A stretch of 64,000 nucleotides of DNA from Nonomuraea harbinensis (GCF_019396385.1 NZ_JAHKRN010000031.1:1-64000); one strand, 5' to 3'. Shown: positions 18,963 through 28,682, numbered from the stretch's first letter. Notes: a model not told the origin generated them from the letters alone. Program-made: numbers and translations.

Positions 18963-20633
18963 GTGGGTTCAACCAGCAGATTCGACGCTTTTCGCGCGCT
19001 GGCCGAGCGTCGCGGGCGTCCGCGGATGCTGGATTCCCTGTCCAAGGCGGCGAGAGCCGGACAAGGATCCGCCGAGGAGCGGGCGCCCGAAGTGGCCCGG
19101 CGACTCGGCCTGCCGGCCGCGGCGGGGCTCGGACCGGCCACCTTCTACGCCGATCTGGCCGCTCCCCGCGGTCGCCGTCACGTCCGGGTCTGCACCGCCG
19201 CCGCCTGCTTCGCGGCCGGGTCGGGCCGCCACGTCCAGGAGGTGGAGGAGGCGCTCGGCGTCGCGGCGGACCACGTGGACGCGCAGGCGCGGGTCTCGCT
19301 GCAGAGCGTCCGGTGCCTCGGCTACTGCTACGCGGGCCCGGCCTGCCTCGACGGCGACACGCCGTGCACCGGCCCGGAGCCGGCCGCCCAGCTCTCCGGC
19401 CGCGCGCGGGCCCACGCTCCCCCGATACCCGCCGCCGACGCCACCGGCGCTCCGGTGGTGCTGGCCGGCGTCGTCGGGAGAGAGGATCCCTGGGAGGTGT
19501 GGCCCCGCGTGGTGCGGACGCTCGCCCCGGACCGGGTCCTCGCCGAGGTGGCGGCCTCCGGGCTGCGCGGGCGCGGAGGAGCCGGTTTCCCGGTGGCCGC
19601 CAAGTGGGCCGCCGCCCAGGGCTCGCCCGACACCGTGGTGGTGGCCAACGGCGACGAGGGCGACCCGGGCTCGTACGCCGACCGGCTGCTGATGGAGGCC
19701 GATCCGGGACGGGTGCTGGAAGGGCTGGCGCTGGCTTGTCACGCGGCCGGAGGCCGCCGCGGCGTGGTGCTGGTCCGGTCGGAGTATCCGCGGGCGCTGG
19801 CCCGCATGCGGGCCGCGGTGGAGCGGGCACGCGCCGACGGGCATCTGGGACGGCGGATCCACGGCACCGGCGTCGATCTCGACATCGAGGTGGCCGAGGG
19901 CGCGGGCTCCTATGTCGCGGGCGAGGAGACCGCCCTCGTCGCGGGGCTCGAAGGCGGGCGTGGCTGCGCCCGGCCGCGCCCGCCGTACCCGACCAGGCAG
20001 GGCCTGTGGGACGCCCCGACCGTGGTGAACAACGTGGAGACGCTGGCCGCGGTCCCGTGGATCGTCCAGCGGGGCGGAGACGCCTACGCCGCGCGGGGCA
20101 CGTCCTCGGAGACCGGCACGAAGCTGGTCTGCCTGTCCGAGCGGTTCGCCCGGCCGGGCTGCTACGAGGTCGAACTCGGCACGTCCGTGCTCGCGATCGT
20201 CGAGGAACTGGGCGGCGGCCTGCGCGAGGGCTCGGAGCTGGCCGTGGTGCAGGTCGGCGGGCCTCTCGGCGGCTTCCTCGCCGCCGGCGAACTCGACGTG
20301 CCGCTGTCGGAGACGGCCCTGGCCGGTCGCGGCGCGGCGCTCGGACACGCCGGGCTCGTCGCCTTCGACCAGCACGTCGAGCCCGAGGACGTGCTGCGGC
20401 ACGTGTGGGAGTTCGCCGCCGCGGAGAGCTGCGGGGCGTGCTCGCCGTGCCGGGTGGGGTCCCGCCGGGGTCTGGAGATCGCCCGGACCGCCGCGCGGGC
20501 GGGCGACGAGTACGCGCGGCTGCTGCGCGTCATGGGCGAGGCCAGCCTGTGTGCTTTCGGACGTCGCGTGCCGGCGGCGGTGCGCAGCCTCGCCCGCGCC
20601 TACGGCGACCGGCTGGCGGGGTGGGACCGGTGA
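18963..20633 (+). CDS. NAD-dependent formate dehydrogenase flavoprotein subunit (NuoE-NuoF fusion-like)
   Basis: This protein of about 556 residues fuses a thioredoxin-like [2Fe-2S] domain (CTAAACFAAGS, CLGYCYAGPAC) to a NuoF-like domain. The NuoF part has the NADH loop LRGRGGAGFPVAAKW, the FMN loop NGDEGDPGSYADR and cluster motif ESCGACSPCRVGSRRG with a later Cys in ASLCAFGR. It should pass electrons from the catalytic subunit to NAD. GTG 18963 is tentative, and upstream in-frame starts reach 18894. The stop overlaps the next start (GTGA), so both subunits are co-translated. Confidence 0.9.
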   Translation: MGSTSRFDAFRALAERRGRPRMLDSLSKAARAGQGSAEERAPEVARRLGLPAAAGLGPATFYADLAAPRGRRHVRVCTAAACFAAGSGRHVQEVEEALGVAADHVDAQARVSLQSVRCLGYCYAGPACLDGDTPCTGPEPAAQLSGRARAHAPPIPAADATGAPVVLAGVVGREDPWEVWPRVVRTLAPDRVLAEVAASGLRGRGGAGFPVAAKWAAAQGSPDTVVVANGDEGDPGSYADRLLMEADPGRVLEGLALACHAAGGRRGVVLVRSEYPRALARMRAAVERARADGHLGRRIHGTGVDLDIEVAEGAGSYVAGEETALVAGLEGGRGCARPRPPYPTRQGLWDAPTVVNNVETLAAVPWIVQRGGDAYAARGTSSETGTKLVCLSERFARPGCYEVELGTSVLAIVEELGGGLREGSELAVVQVGGPLGGFLAAGELDVPLSETALAGRGAALGHAGLVAFDQHVEPEDVLRHVWEFAAAESCGACSPCRVGSRRGLEIARTAARAGDEYARLLRVMGEASLCAFGRRVPAAVRSLARAYGDRLAGWDR

Positions 20634-23326
20634 GGGTTCTGGTCGACGGGGTGACCGCGCACGTGGCGGACGGCGCCTCGATGCTCGACGCCGTGCGCGC
20701 GGCCGGCGGCGAGCTGCCCACGTTGTGCGACGACGACCGGCTGACCTCGGTGGGCTCCTGCCGCACCTGCCTGGTCAGATCCGGCGGCTCGGTGGTGGCC
20801 GCCTGCGTCACTCCGGCCGCCGACGGCGCCCGGATCGAGGTCGCCGCCGAGGATCTGCGGACGTCGCGCCGCGAGGCGGTCGAGCTGATCGTCTCGGCGC
20901 TGCCGCCGTACGCGCTCGACGGCGGCAGCGAGCTGGCCACACTCTGCCACTCGCTGGGGATAGCCGCGGACCTGGCCAGGGGAGCCGGCGGCCGGGGACA
21001 TGACGACAGCCACCCGTACGTCCACCTCGACCGCGACCTGTGCATCGCCTGCGGCCGGTGCGTGCGCATGTGCGCCGAGGTGCAGGGCACCTTCGCCCTC
21101 ACCCTGACCGGACGGGGTTCCGACACGGTGGTGGCGCCCGGCACGGGAGGGCCGTGGGCGGAGTCCGACTGCGTCTCCTGCGGCGGCTGCGTCGACACCT
21201 GTCCCACCGGGGCGCTCACCGAGCCCGGCCTGCCCGGCGGCGGCCGAGCGCCGGAGGCGGCCCGCACCCGCACCACGTGCGGCTACTGCGGGGTGGGCTG
21301 CTCGCTGGACGTGCTCACGCGCGACGGCGAGGTGATCGCGGTGTCGCCCGCCCACGACGGCCCGGTCAACCGCGGGCACGCGTGCGTCAAAGGACGGTTC
21401 GCCCACGGCTTCCTCCGCTCGCCCGAGCGTCTCACCGGGCCGCTGCTGCGCCGCGCCGGCCGGCTGCGGCCGGCGAGCTGGCGCGAGGCGCTCGACCACG
21501 TCGCCCGGGGGCTACGGGCCGCGGTCGCCGCGGGCGGCCCCGGCGCGGTGGCGGCGATCTCCTCGGCCAGGGCGACCAACGAGGAGAACTACCTGCTCCA
21601 GAAGTTCATGCGGGTCGTGATCGGCACCAGCAACGTCGACAACTGCTCAAGGCTGTGCCACTCCCCCTCGGCCGCCGGACTGACAGCGACGTTCGGCCTG
21701 TCCGGCGGCACCGACGGCTTCGACGACGTGGAGACCGCGGACTGCCTGCTGCTGGTGGGCGCCAACCCGGCCGAGGCGCATCCGGTGGTCGGCGCGCGGC
21801 TGCTCCAGCGGACCCTGCGCGGGGCACGGCTCGTCGTGGCGGACCCCCGGGCGGTCGGCCTGGCCCGCTACGCCGACGTGCACCTGCGGCCCCGGCCCGG
21901 CACCAACGTCGCGCTCTTCCACGGGCTGGCCCACGTCATGCTCGCCGAGGGCCTGGTCGACGAGGAGTTCCTGCGCCATCGGGCGAGCGGCCTGCCCGAG
22001 CTCACCGCGCTGCTGGAGGACTACTCGCCGGAGCGGGCCGCCGCCGTCACCGGCGTCCCCGCCGGCGACATCGTCGCGGCCGCCCGACTCTTCGGCCAGG
22101 CGGAGCGGCCGGCGATCGTCTACGGGCTGGGCGTCACCGAGCACCTGCACGGCACCGACGGCGTGCGCACCCTGTCCAACCTCGCGATCCTGCGCGGAGC
22201 GGTCGGGACCGGCCGCGGCTTCGGGGTGAACCCGCTGCGCGGCCAGAACAACGTCCAGGGCGCTTCCGACATGGGCGCGCTGCCGGACCTCCTGCCCGGG
22301 TACGGGAAGGTGACCGACCCCGCCGCGCGGGCCAGGGCCGAGGAGGTGTGGGGCGCCCCGGTTCCCCCGCGGCCGGGGCTGCGCATCCCGCAGATGTTCG
22401 CCGCCGCCCGGTCGGGAGAGCTCCGCGCGCTGTGGGTCATCGGCGAGGACGTCTGCGCCACCGATCCCGACAGCACCCTCGTCGCCAAGGCGCTCGACGC
22501 CTGCCCGCTCGTCGTCTGCAGCGAGCTGTTCCTGTCCGAGACCGCCCGCAGGGCCGACGTCGTGTTCCCGGTCGCGTCCTGGCTGGAGAAGGAAGGCACC
22601 TTCGTCAACTTCGACCGCCGCTTCCAGCGGGTGCGCGCCGCCCTCCGCCCGCCGGAAGGGGTGCTCACCGATTTCGAGGTCATCCACGCGCTGGCCGCGA
22701 CGCTCGGCGCCGACCTGGGGTGCCCCACCCCGGCTGACGCTCTGGACGAGTGCGCCCGCCTGGTCCCCGCCTTCGCGGGGCTGTCGCACGGACGGCTCGA
22801 CCGCGAAGGCGCCGTCTGCTGGCCGTGCCCGGACCCCGACCGGCCCGGCGAGTCCTCGCTCTACCGGGAACGGTTCGCGACCCCCGACGGGCTCGCCCAC
22901 CTCAGCGCCGCGCCCTATCTGCCGCCGGGCGAGCAGCCCGACGACCGTTACCCTCTGGTCCTGGTCACCGGACGGCGCTGGGCGCACTACAACTCCGGCG
23001 GGATGACCCGTCGTACGGACAATCTGCGGCTCGACCCCGTCGACCGGGTCGACGTCCATCCGGACGACGCGGCCCGGCACGGCCTGCGCGACGGCGACCG
23101 GGTCAGGGTGGAGAGCCGCCACGGCAGCGCCTCCCTGATCGCCCGCCTCAGCGACGACGTGGCTCCGGGCCAGGTGTTCTGCGCTTTCCACTTCCCCTCC
23201 AGCGGGGTCAACGCCCTCACCTCCGACCGGGCGGACACCGTGACCTCCTGCCCTGAATACAAGGTCACCGCCGTGCGGCTGACGGCGCTGACGAAGGACA
23301 CAGAACTTCTCCGGAGGCGGCGATGA
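20630..23326 (+). CDS. formate dehydrogenase catalytic subunit (molybdopterin, NuoG/FdhA-like)
   Basis: This 898-residue molybdoenzyme starts with a [2Fe-2S] ferredoxin domain (CDDDRLTSVGSCRTC), then CIACGRCVRMC and CVSCGGCVDTC [4Fe-4S] motifs, then TTCGYCGVGCSLDV opening the molybdopterin domain. The segment NVDNCSRLCHSPSAAGL places Cys343 at the molybdenum ligand position, where E. coli FdhF has selenocysteine. VNPLRGQNNVQGASDMG and the C-terminal GRRWAHYNSGGMTRRT are typical of formate dehydrogenases. Formate oxidation to CO2 with NAD reduction is the expected reaction. Confidence 0.93.
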   Translation: MRVLVDGVTAHVADGASMLDAVRAAGGELPTLCDDDRLTSVGSCRTCLVRSGGSVVAACVTPAADGARIEVAAEDLRTSRREAVELIVSALPPYALDGGSELATLCHSLGIAADLARGAGGRGHDDSHPYVHLDRDLCIACGRCVRMCAEVQGTFALTLTGRGSDTVVAPGTGGPWAESDCVSCGGCVDTCPTGALTEPGLPGGGRAPEAARTRTTCGYCGVGCSLDVLTRDGEVIAVSPAHDGPVNRGHACVKGRFAHGFLRSPERLTGPLLRRAGRLRPASWREALDHVARGLRAAVAAGGPGAVAAISSARATNEENYLLQKFMRVVIGTSNVDNCSRLCHSPSAAGLTATFGLSGGTDGFDDVETADCLLLVGANPAEAHPVVGARLLQRTLRGARLVVADPRAVGLARYADVHLRPRPGTNVALFHGLAHVMLAEGLVDEEFLRHRASGLPELTALLEDYSPERAAAVTGVPAGDIVAAARLFGQAERPAIVYGLGVTEHLHGTDGVRTLSNLAILRGAVGTGRGFGVNPLRGQNNVQGASDMGALPDLLPGYGKVTDPAARARAEEVWGAPVPPRPGLRIPQMFAAARSGELRALWVIGEDVCATDPDSTLVAKALDACPLVVCSELFLSETARRADVVFPVASWLEKEGTFVNFDRRFQRVRAALRPPEGVLTDFEVIHALAATLGADLGCPTPADALDECARLVPAFAGLSHGRLDREGAVCWPCPDPDRPGESSLYRERFATPDGLAHLSAAPYLPPGEQPDDRYPLVLVTGRRWAHYNSGGMTRRTDNLRLDPVDRVDVHPDDAARHGLRDGDRVRVESRHGSASLIARLSDDVAPGQVFCAFHFPSSGVNALTSDRADTVTSCPEYKVTAVRLTALTKDTELLRRRR

Positions 23327-24201
23327 GCGATGGATACGCCGGTCGGCCCGTACTGGTCGGCTACGACGACTCGCCGGGGAGCCACCAGGCGCTGAGCTGG
23401 GCGCTCGACGCGGCGCGCATCCGAGGGCTGCCGGTACTGGTCTGCCATGCCCTGCACTGGCCCTACGCCTTCCGGCCCGTCACCCACGAGATCATGGCGC
23501 AGATCGAGCACGTCGCCCTGACCATCGTGGAGGAGGGCGTCCGCCGTGCCCGGGAGCTGGCTCCCGACGTGAATGTCCTGCAACTGCTCGGCAAGGGCAC
23601 GCCGGCGGCGGTGATCCTGGAGGCCGGGCGCGACGCGGAGCTGACCGTGCTCGGGTCCCGCGGGCAGGGCGGGTTCGACAGCTTGCAGGTGGGGTCGGCC
23701 GCCGTGCAGGTGCCCGCGCACAGCGCGCGGCCGGTCGTCATCGTACGGCCCGTCCCGCCGCCGAGCAGCCCGGAGGTCCGGATCGTGGTCGGGCTCGACG
23801 GCTCGCCCCCGAGCCTGGCGGCCTTCGACTTCGCCCTGGACGAGGCAGCCCTGCGCGGCGGCACGGTGCAGGCCCTCTGCTGCTGGACCGAGTGCGGCTC
23901 GTCGGCCTGGCAGGATCCGCTGCCCTTCGTGGATTCGCACGCGCTGCGCAGGGGGGCGGAGGCCCGCTTCCGCGAGGTCGCGTCGGAGCTGGCCCGCAGG
24001 CACCCCGAGGTGCCGGTCATGACCGCTTTCGTGGCCGAGCGGCCCCAGCGCGCGCTGATCGAGACGGCCCAGGACGCGACGCTCCTCGTGCTGGGGAGCC
24101 GCGGCAACGAGTCACCCGCCTGCCTGCTGCTGGGACCGGTGACCCAGACCGCGCTGCGCGAGGCCAGGTGCCCGGTCGCGGTGGTCCCACCGGCCCCGTG
24201 A
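23323..24201 (+). CDS. universal stress protein, two tandem Usp domains
   Basis: This 292-residue protein has two Usp domains starting VLVGYDDSPGSHQALSWALD and IVVGLDGSPPSLAAFDFALD. The nucleotide motif of the first (GSRGQGGFDSLQVGS) is intact. The second (GSRGNESPACLLLGPVT) lacks the GG, so that domain may not bind ATP. The start overlaps the formate dehydrogenase stop (ATGA), so the stress protein belongs to the same operon. This ties the enzyme to stress or low-oxygen physiology. Confidence 0.92.
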   Translation: MSDGYAGRPVLVGYDDSPGSHQALSWALDAARIRGLPVLVCHALHWPYAFRPVTHEIMAQIEHVALTIVEEGVRRARELAPDVNVLQLLGKGTPAAVILEAGRDAELTVLGSRGQGGFDSLQVGSAAVQVPAHSARPVVIVRPVPPPSSPEVRIVVGLDGSPPSLAAFDFALDEAALRGGTVQALCCWTECGSSAWQDPLPFVDSHALRRGAEARFREVASELARRHPEVPVMTAFVAERPQRALIETAQDATLLVLGSRGNESPACLLLGPVTQTALREARCPVAVVPPAP

Positions 24202-24226
24202 CCCTGCCGTCACCTGGGGTATCTGT

Positions 24227-24241
24227 CAGGCACGCTGCCTG
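24227..24241. terminator. short hairpin between convergent genes
   Basis: CAGGCA-CGC-TGCCTG is a perfect 6-bp stem with a 3-base loop between the stress-protein stop and the convergent aminotransferase-like stop. There is no T-run, so terminator function is plausible but not strong. Confidence 0.4.
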
Positions 24242-24281
24242 GCCGTACGGCTCGCGCTGACGCCCTGACCTGCGGAGGCGT

Positions 24282-25592
24282 TCACCGAGGCCGGGTGACG
24301 AGGTCGCTCAGGGCCGCTGCCAGGCGGTCGACGTCGTCGGTGGAGGTGAACAGGGCGGGGGTGACCCTGACGGCGTCGCCGCCGCTCATGCCGCTGCGGG
24401 CGACCGTGAAGATCCGGTGCTTGGTCATGAGCTCGTCCGCGATCGCGACGTTGTCAGCTTCCGAGTCGCGGCCGGGCAGCCGGAACGCGGTGATGCCGCC
24501 GTACATGCCGGGCTCGTCCGGGGTGAGGACCCGCGCGCCGAGCTCGTGCGCCCGGCGGACCCAGCGGTCGCGCAGGAAACGCAGGCGGGCCTCCTTGGCC
24601 TTCGCGCCCAGGGTCTCGTGGAAGTCCAGGGCGGCGTCCGCGGTCAGGAACGGGGCCACGTTCATGGTGCCCGAGTGCACCCGTGAGCGGATGTCGGACG
24701 CCGGGTAGGTCTCGTCGTCGTACAGAAGATCGATGTCGGCCAGGCGATCCGCGCGGATGTAGAGGAACCCCGCGCCCAGCGGCACGCCCATCCACTTGTG
24801 CAGCGAGAACACCCCGAAGTCGGCGTCGAGGCCGGCGATGGTGAAGTCGAGCTGGCCCCAGGAGTGGGCGGCGTCCACGATCACGTCCACGCCGCGCTCA
24901 CGCGCCATGGCCATGATCTGGCGTACCGGGGTGACCAGGCCGGTGCGGTTGTTCATGTGGCTGAGCAGGAGGAGCCGCACCTTCGGGTGCAGGCGCAGGG
25001 CTCGCTCGTAGGTGTCGAGCACCGCCTGACGGGTGGCGGGCTCGGGCATGACGATGCGCTCGACGGTGACGCCGCGCCGGGCTCGCAGCCAGTTCATGGC
25101 GTACTGCCCGCTGTGGTAGTCGAGGTCGGCGTACATGACGGCGTCGCCCGGGCGCAGGCGGCGGTAGCCGGAGATCAGGTTCTGCAGGGCCTCGGTGCCG
25201 CCCCGGGTGAGCGCGATCTCGTTCCTCGTCACGCCGAGCAGGGCGGCGATCCGGTCGCGGACCTCGTCGGCTCTCGGCTTGTAGGTGGTCCGCAGCAGGT
25301 GGGAGCTGTGCTGGTTGAGGTGGTCGACGTTGTGGTGGTACGCCCGCCGGACCGGCTCCGGCATGACCCCGTAGTAGCCGTTCTCCAGGTTCACGAAGTC
25401 CGGGCTCACCCGGAACTGCCGCGCGACGGTCGCCCAGAAGCGCTCGTCACGCGCGAGCCGCTCCGGGGCGACGCCGGGCGGCACGGCCAGAGTCGCCGGC
25501 GCGTACGCGCGCTCCCGGTCATAGGGGCATGCCACGGCGGCGACCGCCATGGCGCCGAAGCCGGCGACGATCCGTCGTCTGGACAGGGCCAT
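24282..25592 (-). CDS. Tat-exported aminotransferase class V family protein (isopenicillin N epimerase-like)
   Basis: This 436-residue fold-type I PLP protein carries LENGYYGVMPEPVRRAYHHN, TRGGTEALQNLI, VDAAHSWGQLDF and the presumed PLP-Lys motif FSLHKWMGVPLGAGFLYIR. The N-terminus MALSRRRIVAGFGAMAVAAV has a twin-arginine start followed by a hydrophobic stretch, as in Tat-exported relatives of isopenicillin N epimerase and cysteine desulfurase. Export of a PLP enzyme folded with cofactor is consistent with Tat. The substrate is unknown. It converges on the stress-protein operon and is divergent from the His-rich membrane protein gene. Confidence 0.88.
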   Translation of the reverse strand: MALSRRRIVAGFGAMAVAAVACPYDRERAYAPATLAVPPGVAPERLARDERFWATVARQFRVSPDFVNLENGYYGVMPEPVRRAYHHNVDHLNQHSSHLLRTTYKPRADEVRDRIAALLGVTRNEIALTRGGTEALQNLISGYRRLRPGDAVMYADLDYHSGQYAMNWLRARRGVTVERIVMPEPATRQAVLDTYERALRLHPKVRLLLLSHMNNRTGLVTPVRQIMAMARERGVDVIVDAAHSWGQLDFTIAGLDADFGVFSLHKWMGVPLGAGFLYIRADRLADIDLLYDDETYPASDIRSRVHSGTMNVAPFLTADAALDFHETLGAKAKEARLRFLRDRWVRRAHELGARVLTPDEPGMYGGITAFRLPGRDSEADNVAIADELMTKHRIFTVARSGMSGGDAVRVTPALFTSTDDVDRLAAALSDLVTRPR

Positions 25593-25834
25593 GGCGCACT
25601 CCTGATATCAGCGGGAATTGACGGACGGCGGACGAGAAGGACCGCCGCGCTGTCCAGTGTGGCCGATATTCGGGTGGACAGGGCAAACCTTCGGCGCCGT
25701 GTCGCGCAGATAAGACGAATGACCGGTCGCTCTCGGCGAGAAAGCCCGCCATAACCTGTGACCGGCGGTAGCTTTACCGGAAAGTTTGCTCCTCCCGAGC
25801 GCGCCCGGCCGCCTTCCGGGCACTATTTCAGGTG

Positions 25835-26272
25835 ATGTCAGCGACACGGACGACCCTTTCGCGCCGCCCGGCCGGATCTCGCGCCGGGCGGCTCGTGTCG
25901 CACGCGCTGCTGGCGGTCGTCTGGCTGATCGTCGCGGTCTTCGCCCACGGCGGCGCCTGCGCCGCCCTGGAGCTGTCGGAGCAGGCCAGCCACAGCGCCC
26001 AGCTCGGCGACGGCGGTCACGCCGCGGACCAGGGGCACGTCGCCGCAGCTCAGCACCGTGCGCACTGCTGGCATCACCAGCTGCCCGAGAGACACAGGCA
26101 CAGCACGGAGCAGGACGGCTCGGCGACCCACCCGGCCGGCCCGCCGACCGGCGCGCCCATGCCGGCCGCGATCGTCGTCTCCCCTCCCGCCGCCGTGGGC
26201 GGCACGGCCCCGGCGGCCGTGGCGGGCCGCCCCACGTCCTGTCAGGAAGATCTCTGTGTGATGCGCATATAG
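25835..26272 (+). CDS. small His-rich membrane-anchored protein of unknown function
   Basis: This protein of about 145 residues has a basic N-terminus, one hydrophobic segment (LVSHALLAVVWLIVAVFAHG, about 21-40) and an extracytoplasmic part rich in His (AAQHRAHCWHHQLPERHRHS) and with paired late cysteines (SCQEDLC). The tail is Pro/Ala-rich. His/Cys content suggests metal binding. I do not recognise a characterised family; it may belong to an actinobacterial DUF with a single helix and a His-rich region. The next gene starts 56 bases on, probably in the same transcript. Confidence 0.6.
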   Translation: MSATRTTLSRRPAGSRAGRLVSHALLAVVWLIVAVFAHGGACAALELSEQASHSAQLGDGGHAADQGHVAAAQHRAHCWHHQLPERHRHSTEQDGSATHPAGPPTGAPMPAAIVVSPPAAVGGTAPAAVAGRPTSCQEDLCVMRI

Positions 26273-26328
26273 GACGCGCGGCCTTTTCATGAGCCGTCAA
26301 CCGTCCATTCATTTCGGGGATCTCCATC

Positions 26329-27420
26329 ATGTCATCGCAAGCTGTTTCCGCGCGCCTGAAAGAGGCGCCGTCCGGTAGATATTCGACGCTGCCGCTCTCG
26401 GTCGGCAATACGCCGTTGACTTTCATATCCGAGCCGTTCGTGCCGGGCGGCGGAGGATTCTGGGCCAAACTCGAAGGCTTCAACCCGGGCGGCATCAAGG
26501 ACCGCCCGGCGCTGCACATGGTGCGCCGGGCACGGGCGCGCGGCGACCTCCAGCCGGGCGCGACCGTCGTCGAGTCGACCAGCGGCACGCTCGGGCTCGG
26601 CCTGGCGCTGGCCGGCATCGTCTTCGGCCATCCGGTCGTGCTCGTGGCCGACCCCGGCATGGAGCCGCTCATGTGCCGGCTGCTGGCTTCCTACGGGGTA
26701 CGGCTGGAGATGGTCACCGAGCCCTGCGCCGTCGGCGGTTGGCAGCAGGCCCGCCGCGAACGGGTGCGGCAGCTCCTCGCGGAGAGCCCCGGCGCCTACT
26801 GTCCTGACCAGTACAACAACCCCGACAACGTGGACGCCTACGCCGGGCTGGCCCACGAGCTGCTGAACCAGGTGCCCCAGATCGACACGCTGGTGTGCTC
26901 GGTCGGCACGGGCGGGCACAGCGCGGGCATCTCCAGCGTGCTGCGCCGCCACTTCCCCGGCCTGAGCCTCGTCGGCGTGGACACCGTGGGCTCGACCATC
27001 TTCGGCCAGCCCGCCAGGCCGCGGCTGATGCGCGGGCTCGGCTCCAGCATCTACCCGCGCAACGTCGCCTACGACGCCTTCGACGAGGTCCACTGGGTCG
27101 CCCCGGCCGAAGCGGTCTGGGCCTGCCGCACGCTGGCCGCCCTGCACTACGTCTCCGGCGGCTGGAGCACCGGCGCCGTCGCCCTCGTGGCCCGGTGGCT
27201 GGCCCGCACGCAGCCCGGCCGGACCATCGTCGCGATCTTCCCGGACGGGCCGTGGCGTTACTGGGAGAGCATCTACGACGACGACTACTGCCGGGCCCAC
27301 GGCCTGCTCGGCGCCGTCCCGGCCGGCGAGCCGGACCTGCTGATCGCTCCGGACGAGCGGGAAGTCCTCCGCTGGACACGCTGCACAGGCGTGCGCGCCC
27401 CGCTGGCAGCCGGGCGATGA
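26329..27420 (+). CDS. cysteine synthase-fold PLP enzyme (fold type II)
   Basis: This 363-residue protein matches the cysteine synthase/cystathionine beta-synthase fold. Features are [13 protein letters not shown], the Schiff-base Lys in [30 protein letters not shown] for the substrate carboxylate, [12 protein letters not shown] and the phosphate loop [14 protein letters not shown]. Such enzymes make cysteine or, in SbnA- and PtnX-like branches, beta-substituted alanines for metallophores and antibiotics. The motif is STSGT rather than the TSGNTG of housekeeping CysK, so it is probably a specialised enzyme. Its stop overlaps the MFS start. Confidence 0.88.
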   Translation: MSSQAVSARLKEAPSGRYSTLPLSVGNTPLTFISEPFVPGGGGFWAKLEGFNPGGIKDRPALHMVRRARARGDLQPGATVVESTSGTLGLGLALAGIVFGHPVVLVADPGMEPLMCRLLASYGVRLEMVTEPCAVGGWQQARRERVRQLLAESPGAYCPDQYNNPDNVDAYAGLAHELLNQVPQIDTLVCSVGTGGHSAGISSVLRRHFPGLSLVGVDTVGSTIFGQPARPRLMRGLGSSIYPRNVAYDAFDEVHWVAPAEAVWACRTLAALHYVSGGWSTGAVALVARWLARTQPGRTIVAIFPDGPWRYWESIYDDDYCRAHGLLGAVPAGEPDLLIAPDEREVLRWTRCTGVRAPLAAGR

Positions 27421-28682
27421 GGCGCACCCTGGCCGAGTTCCGCTCCTTCGACCGGCCCATCCAGCTGCTGCAGATCAACCAGGCGGGCATCAACCTCGGC
27501 TTCTACATGCTCATGCCCTACCTCGCCCAGCATCTGTCGACCGGCGCCGGTCTGGCCGCCTGGACGATCGGGCTCGTCCTGGGCCTGCGGAACCTGAGCC
27601 AGCAGGGCCTGTTCCTGATCGGCGGCACCCTGGCCGACCGGCTGGGCTACAAGCCGCTGATCATGCTGGGGTGCGCGCTCCGTACGATCGGGTTCGCCCT
27701 GTTCGGGCTGACCACGTCGCTGCCGTGGCTCCTCGTGGCGGCCGCCGTGACCGGGGTCGCCGGGGCGCTGTTCAACCCGGCGGCCCGCGCCTACCTGGCG
27801 TGCGAGGCGGGTGAGCGCAAGGTGGCCGCGTTCGCCGTGTTCAACGTGTTCTACCAGGGCGGCATCCTGCTCGGCCCGCTGGTCGGCATCGCCCTGCTGA
27901 ACGCCGGTTTCGCCGCCGTGTGCCTGTCCGCCGCGGGGGTCTTCGCGGTGCTGACCGTCATGCAGGGCCTGTGGCTGCCGGCCCGGAGCGGGCCCGCCGG
28001 TGAGCATCAGCCGGTGCTGAGCGACTGGCGGCGGGCGTTCGGCGACCGGGCCTTCGTCTCCTTCGCCGCCGCGATGATCGCCTCCTACGCGCTGTCGTTC
28101 CAGATGTACCTGGCGCTGCCGCTGGAGGTGGAGCGGGTCGGCGGCGGCGAGAGCGGCGTGATGGCGTTGTACGCGCTGTCGGCGCTGCTCGGCATCGCCG
28201 GGCAGGTACGGCTGACCGCCTGGTGCTCGGCCCGGTGGAGCCGGGGACAGGCGATCAGCCGGGGCCTGGCCCTCATGGGGATCGCGTTCCTGCCCCCGGC
28301 GGCGACGGCGCACCTGGCCCTGCCCCCGGGCTGGGCGCTGCTGCCTCTGGTGGCGTGCACGCTGCTGCTCACCCTGGGGACGCTGGCCGCCTTCCCGTTC
28401 GAGATGGCCACCATCGCCGACCTGGCGGGAGACCGGCTGATCGGCACCTACTACGGCGTGTACAACCTGCTGTCCGGCATCGGGATCCTGGCCGGCAACC
28501 TGCTGGCGGGCGCCCTGGTCGACGCGGGCCGCTCCAACGGCATGACAGCTCTGCCGTGGGCGCTGCTGGCCGCCGCGGGGCTGGCCTCCGCGGCGGCCGT
28601 CAGGCGGCTGGACAGGAGGGAGCGGCTACCGGTCGCCGGCCGGGTCCCCGCCGCCCACTCGTACGGCACCCGCAAGCGGTAG
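27417..28682 (+). CDS. MFS transporter
   Basis: This 421-residue protein has about twelve hydrophobic helices. The cytoplasmic loop [17 protein letters not shown] after helix 2 is the MFS motif. Helix pairs such as [19 protein letters not shown] and [19 protein letters not shown] fit the MdtH/DHA1 drug-export group. The ATG at 27417 overlaps the upstream PLP-enzyme stop (ATGA). Synthesis and export are thus translationally coupled, so the transporter probably exports the product of that enzyme, which is inference. Confidence 0.9.
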   Translation: MRRTLAEFRSFDRPIQLLQINQAGINLGFYMLMPYLAQHLSTGAGLAAWTIGLVLGLRNLSQQGLFLIGGTLADRLGYKPLIMLGCALRTIGFALFGLTTSLPWLLVAAAVTGVAGALFNPAARAYLACEAGERKVAAFAVFNVFYQGGILLGPLVGIALLNAGFAAVCLSAAGVFAVLTVMQGLWLPARSGPAGEHQPVLSDWRRAFGDRAFVSFAAAMIASYALSFQMYLALPLEVERVGGGESGVMALYALSALLGIAGQVRLTAWCSARWSRGQAISRGLALMGIAFLPPAATAHLALPPGWALLPLVACTLLLTLGTLAAFPFEMATIADLAGDRLIGTYYGVYNLLSGIGILAGNLLAGALVDAGRSNGMTALPWALLAAAGLASAAAVRRLDRRERLPVAGRVPAAHSYGTRKR

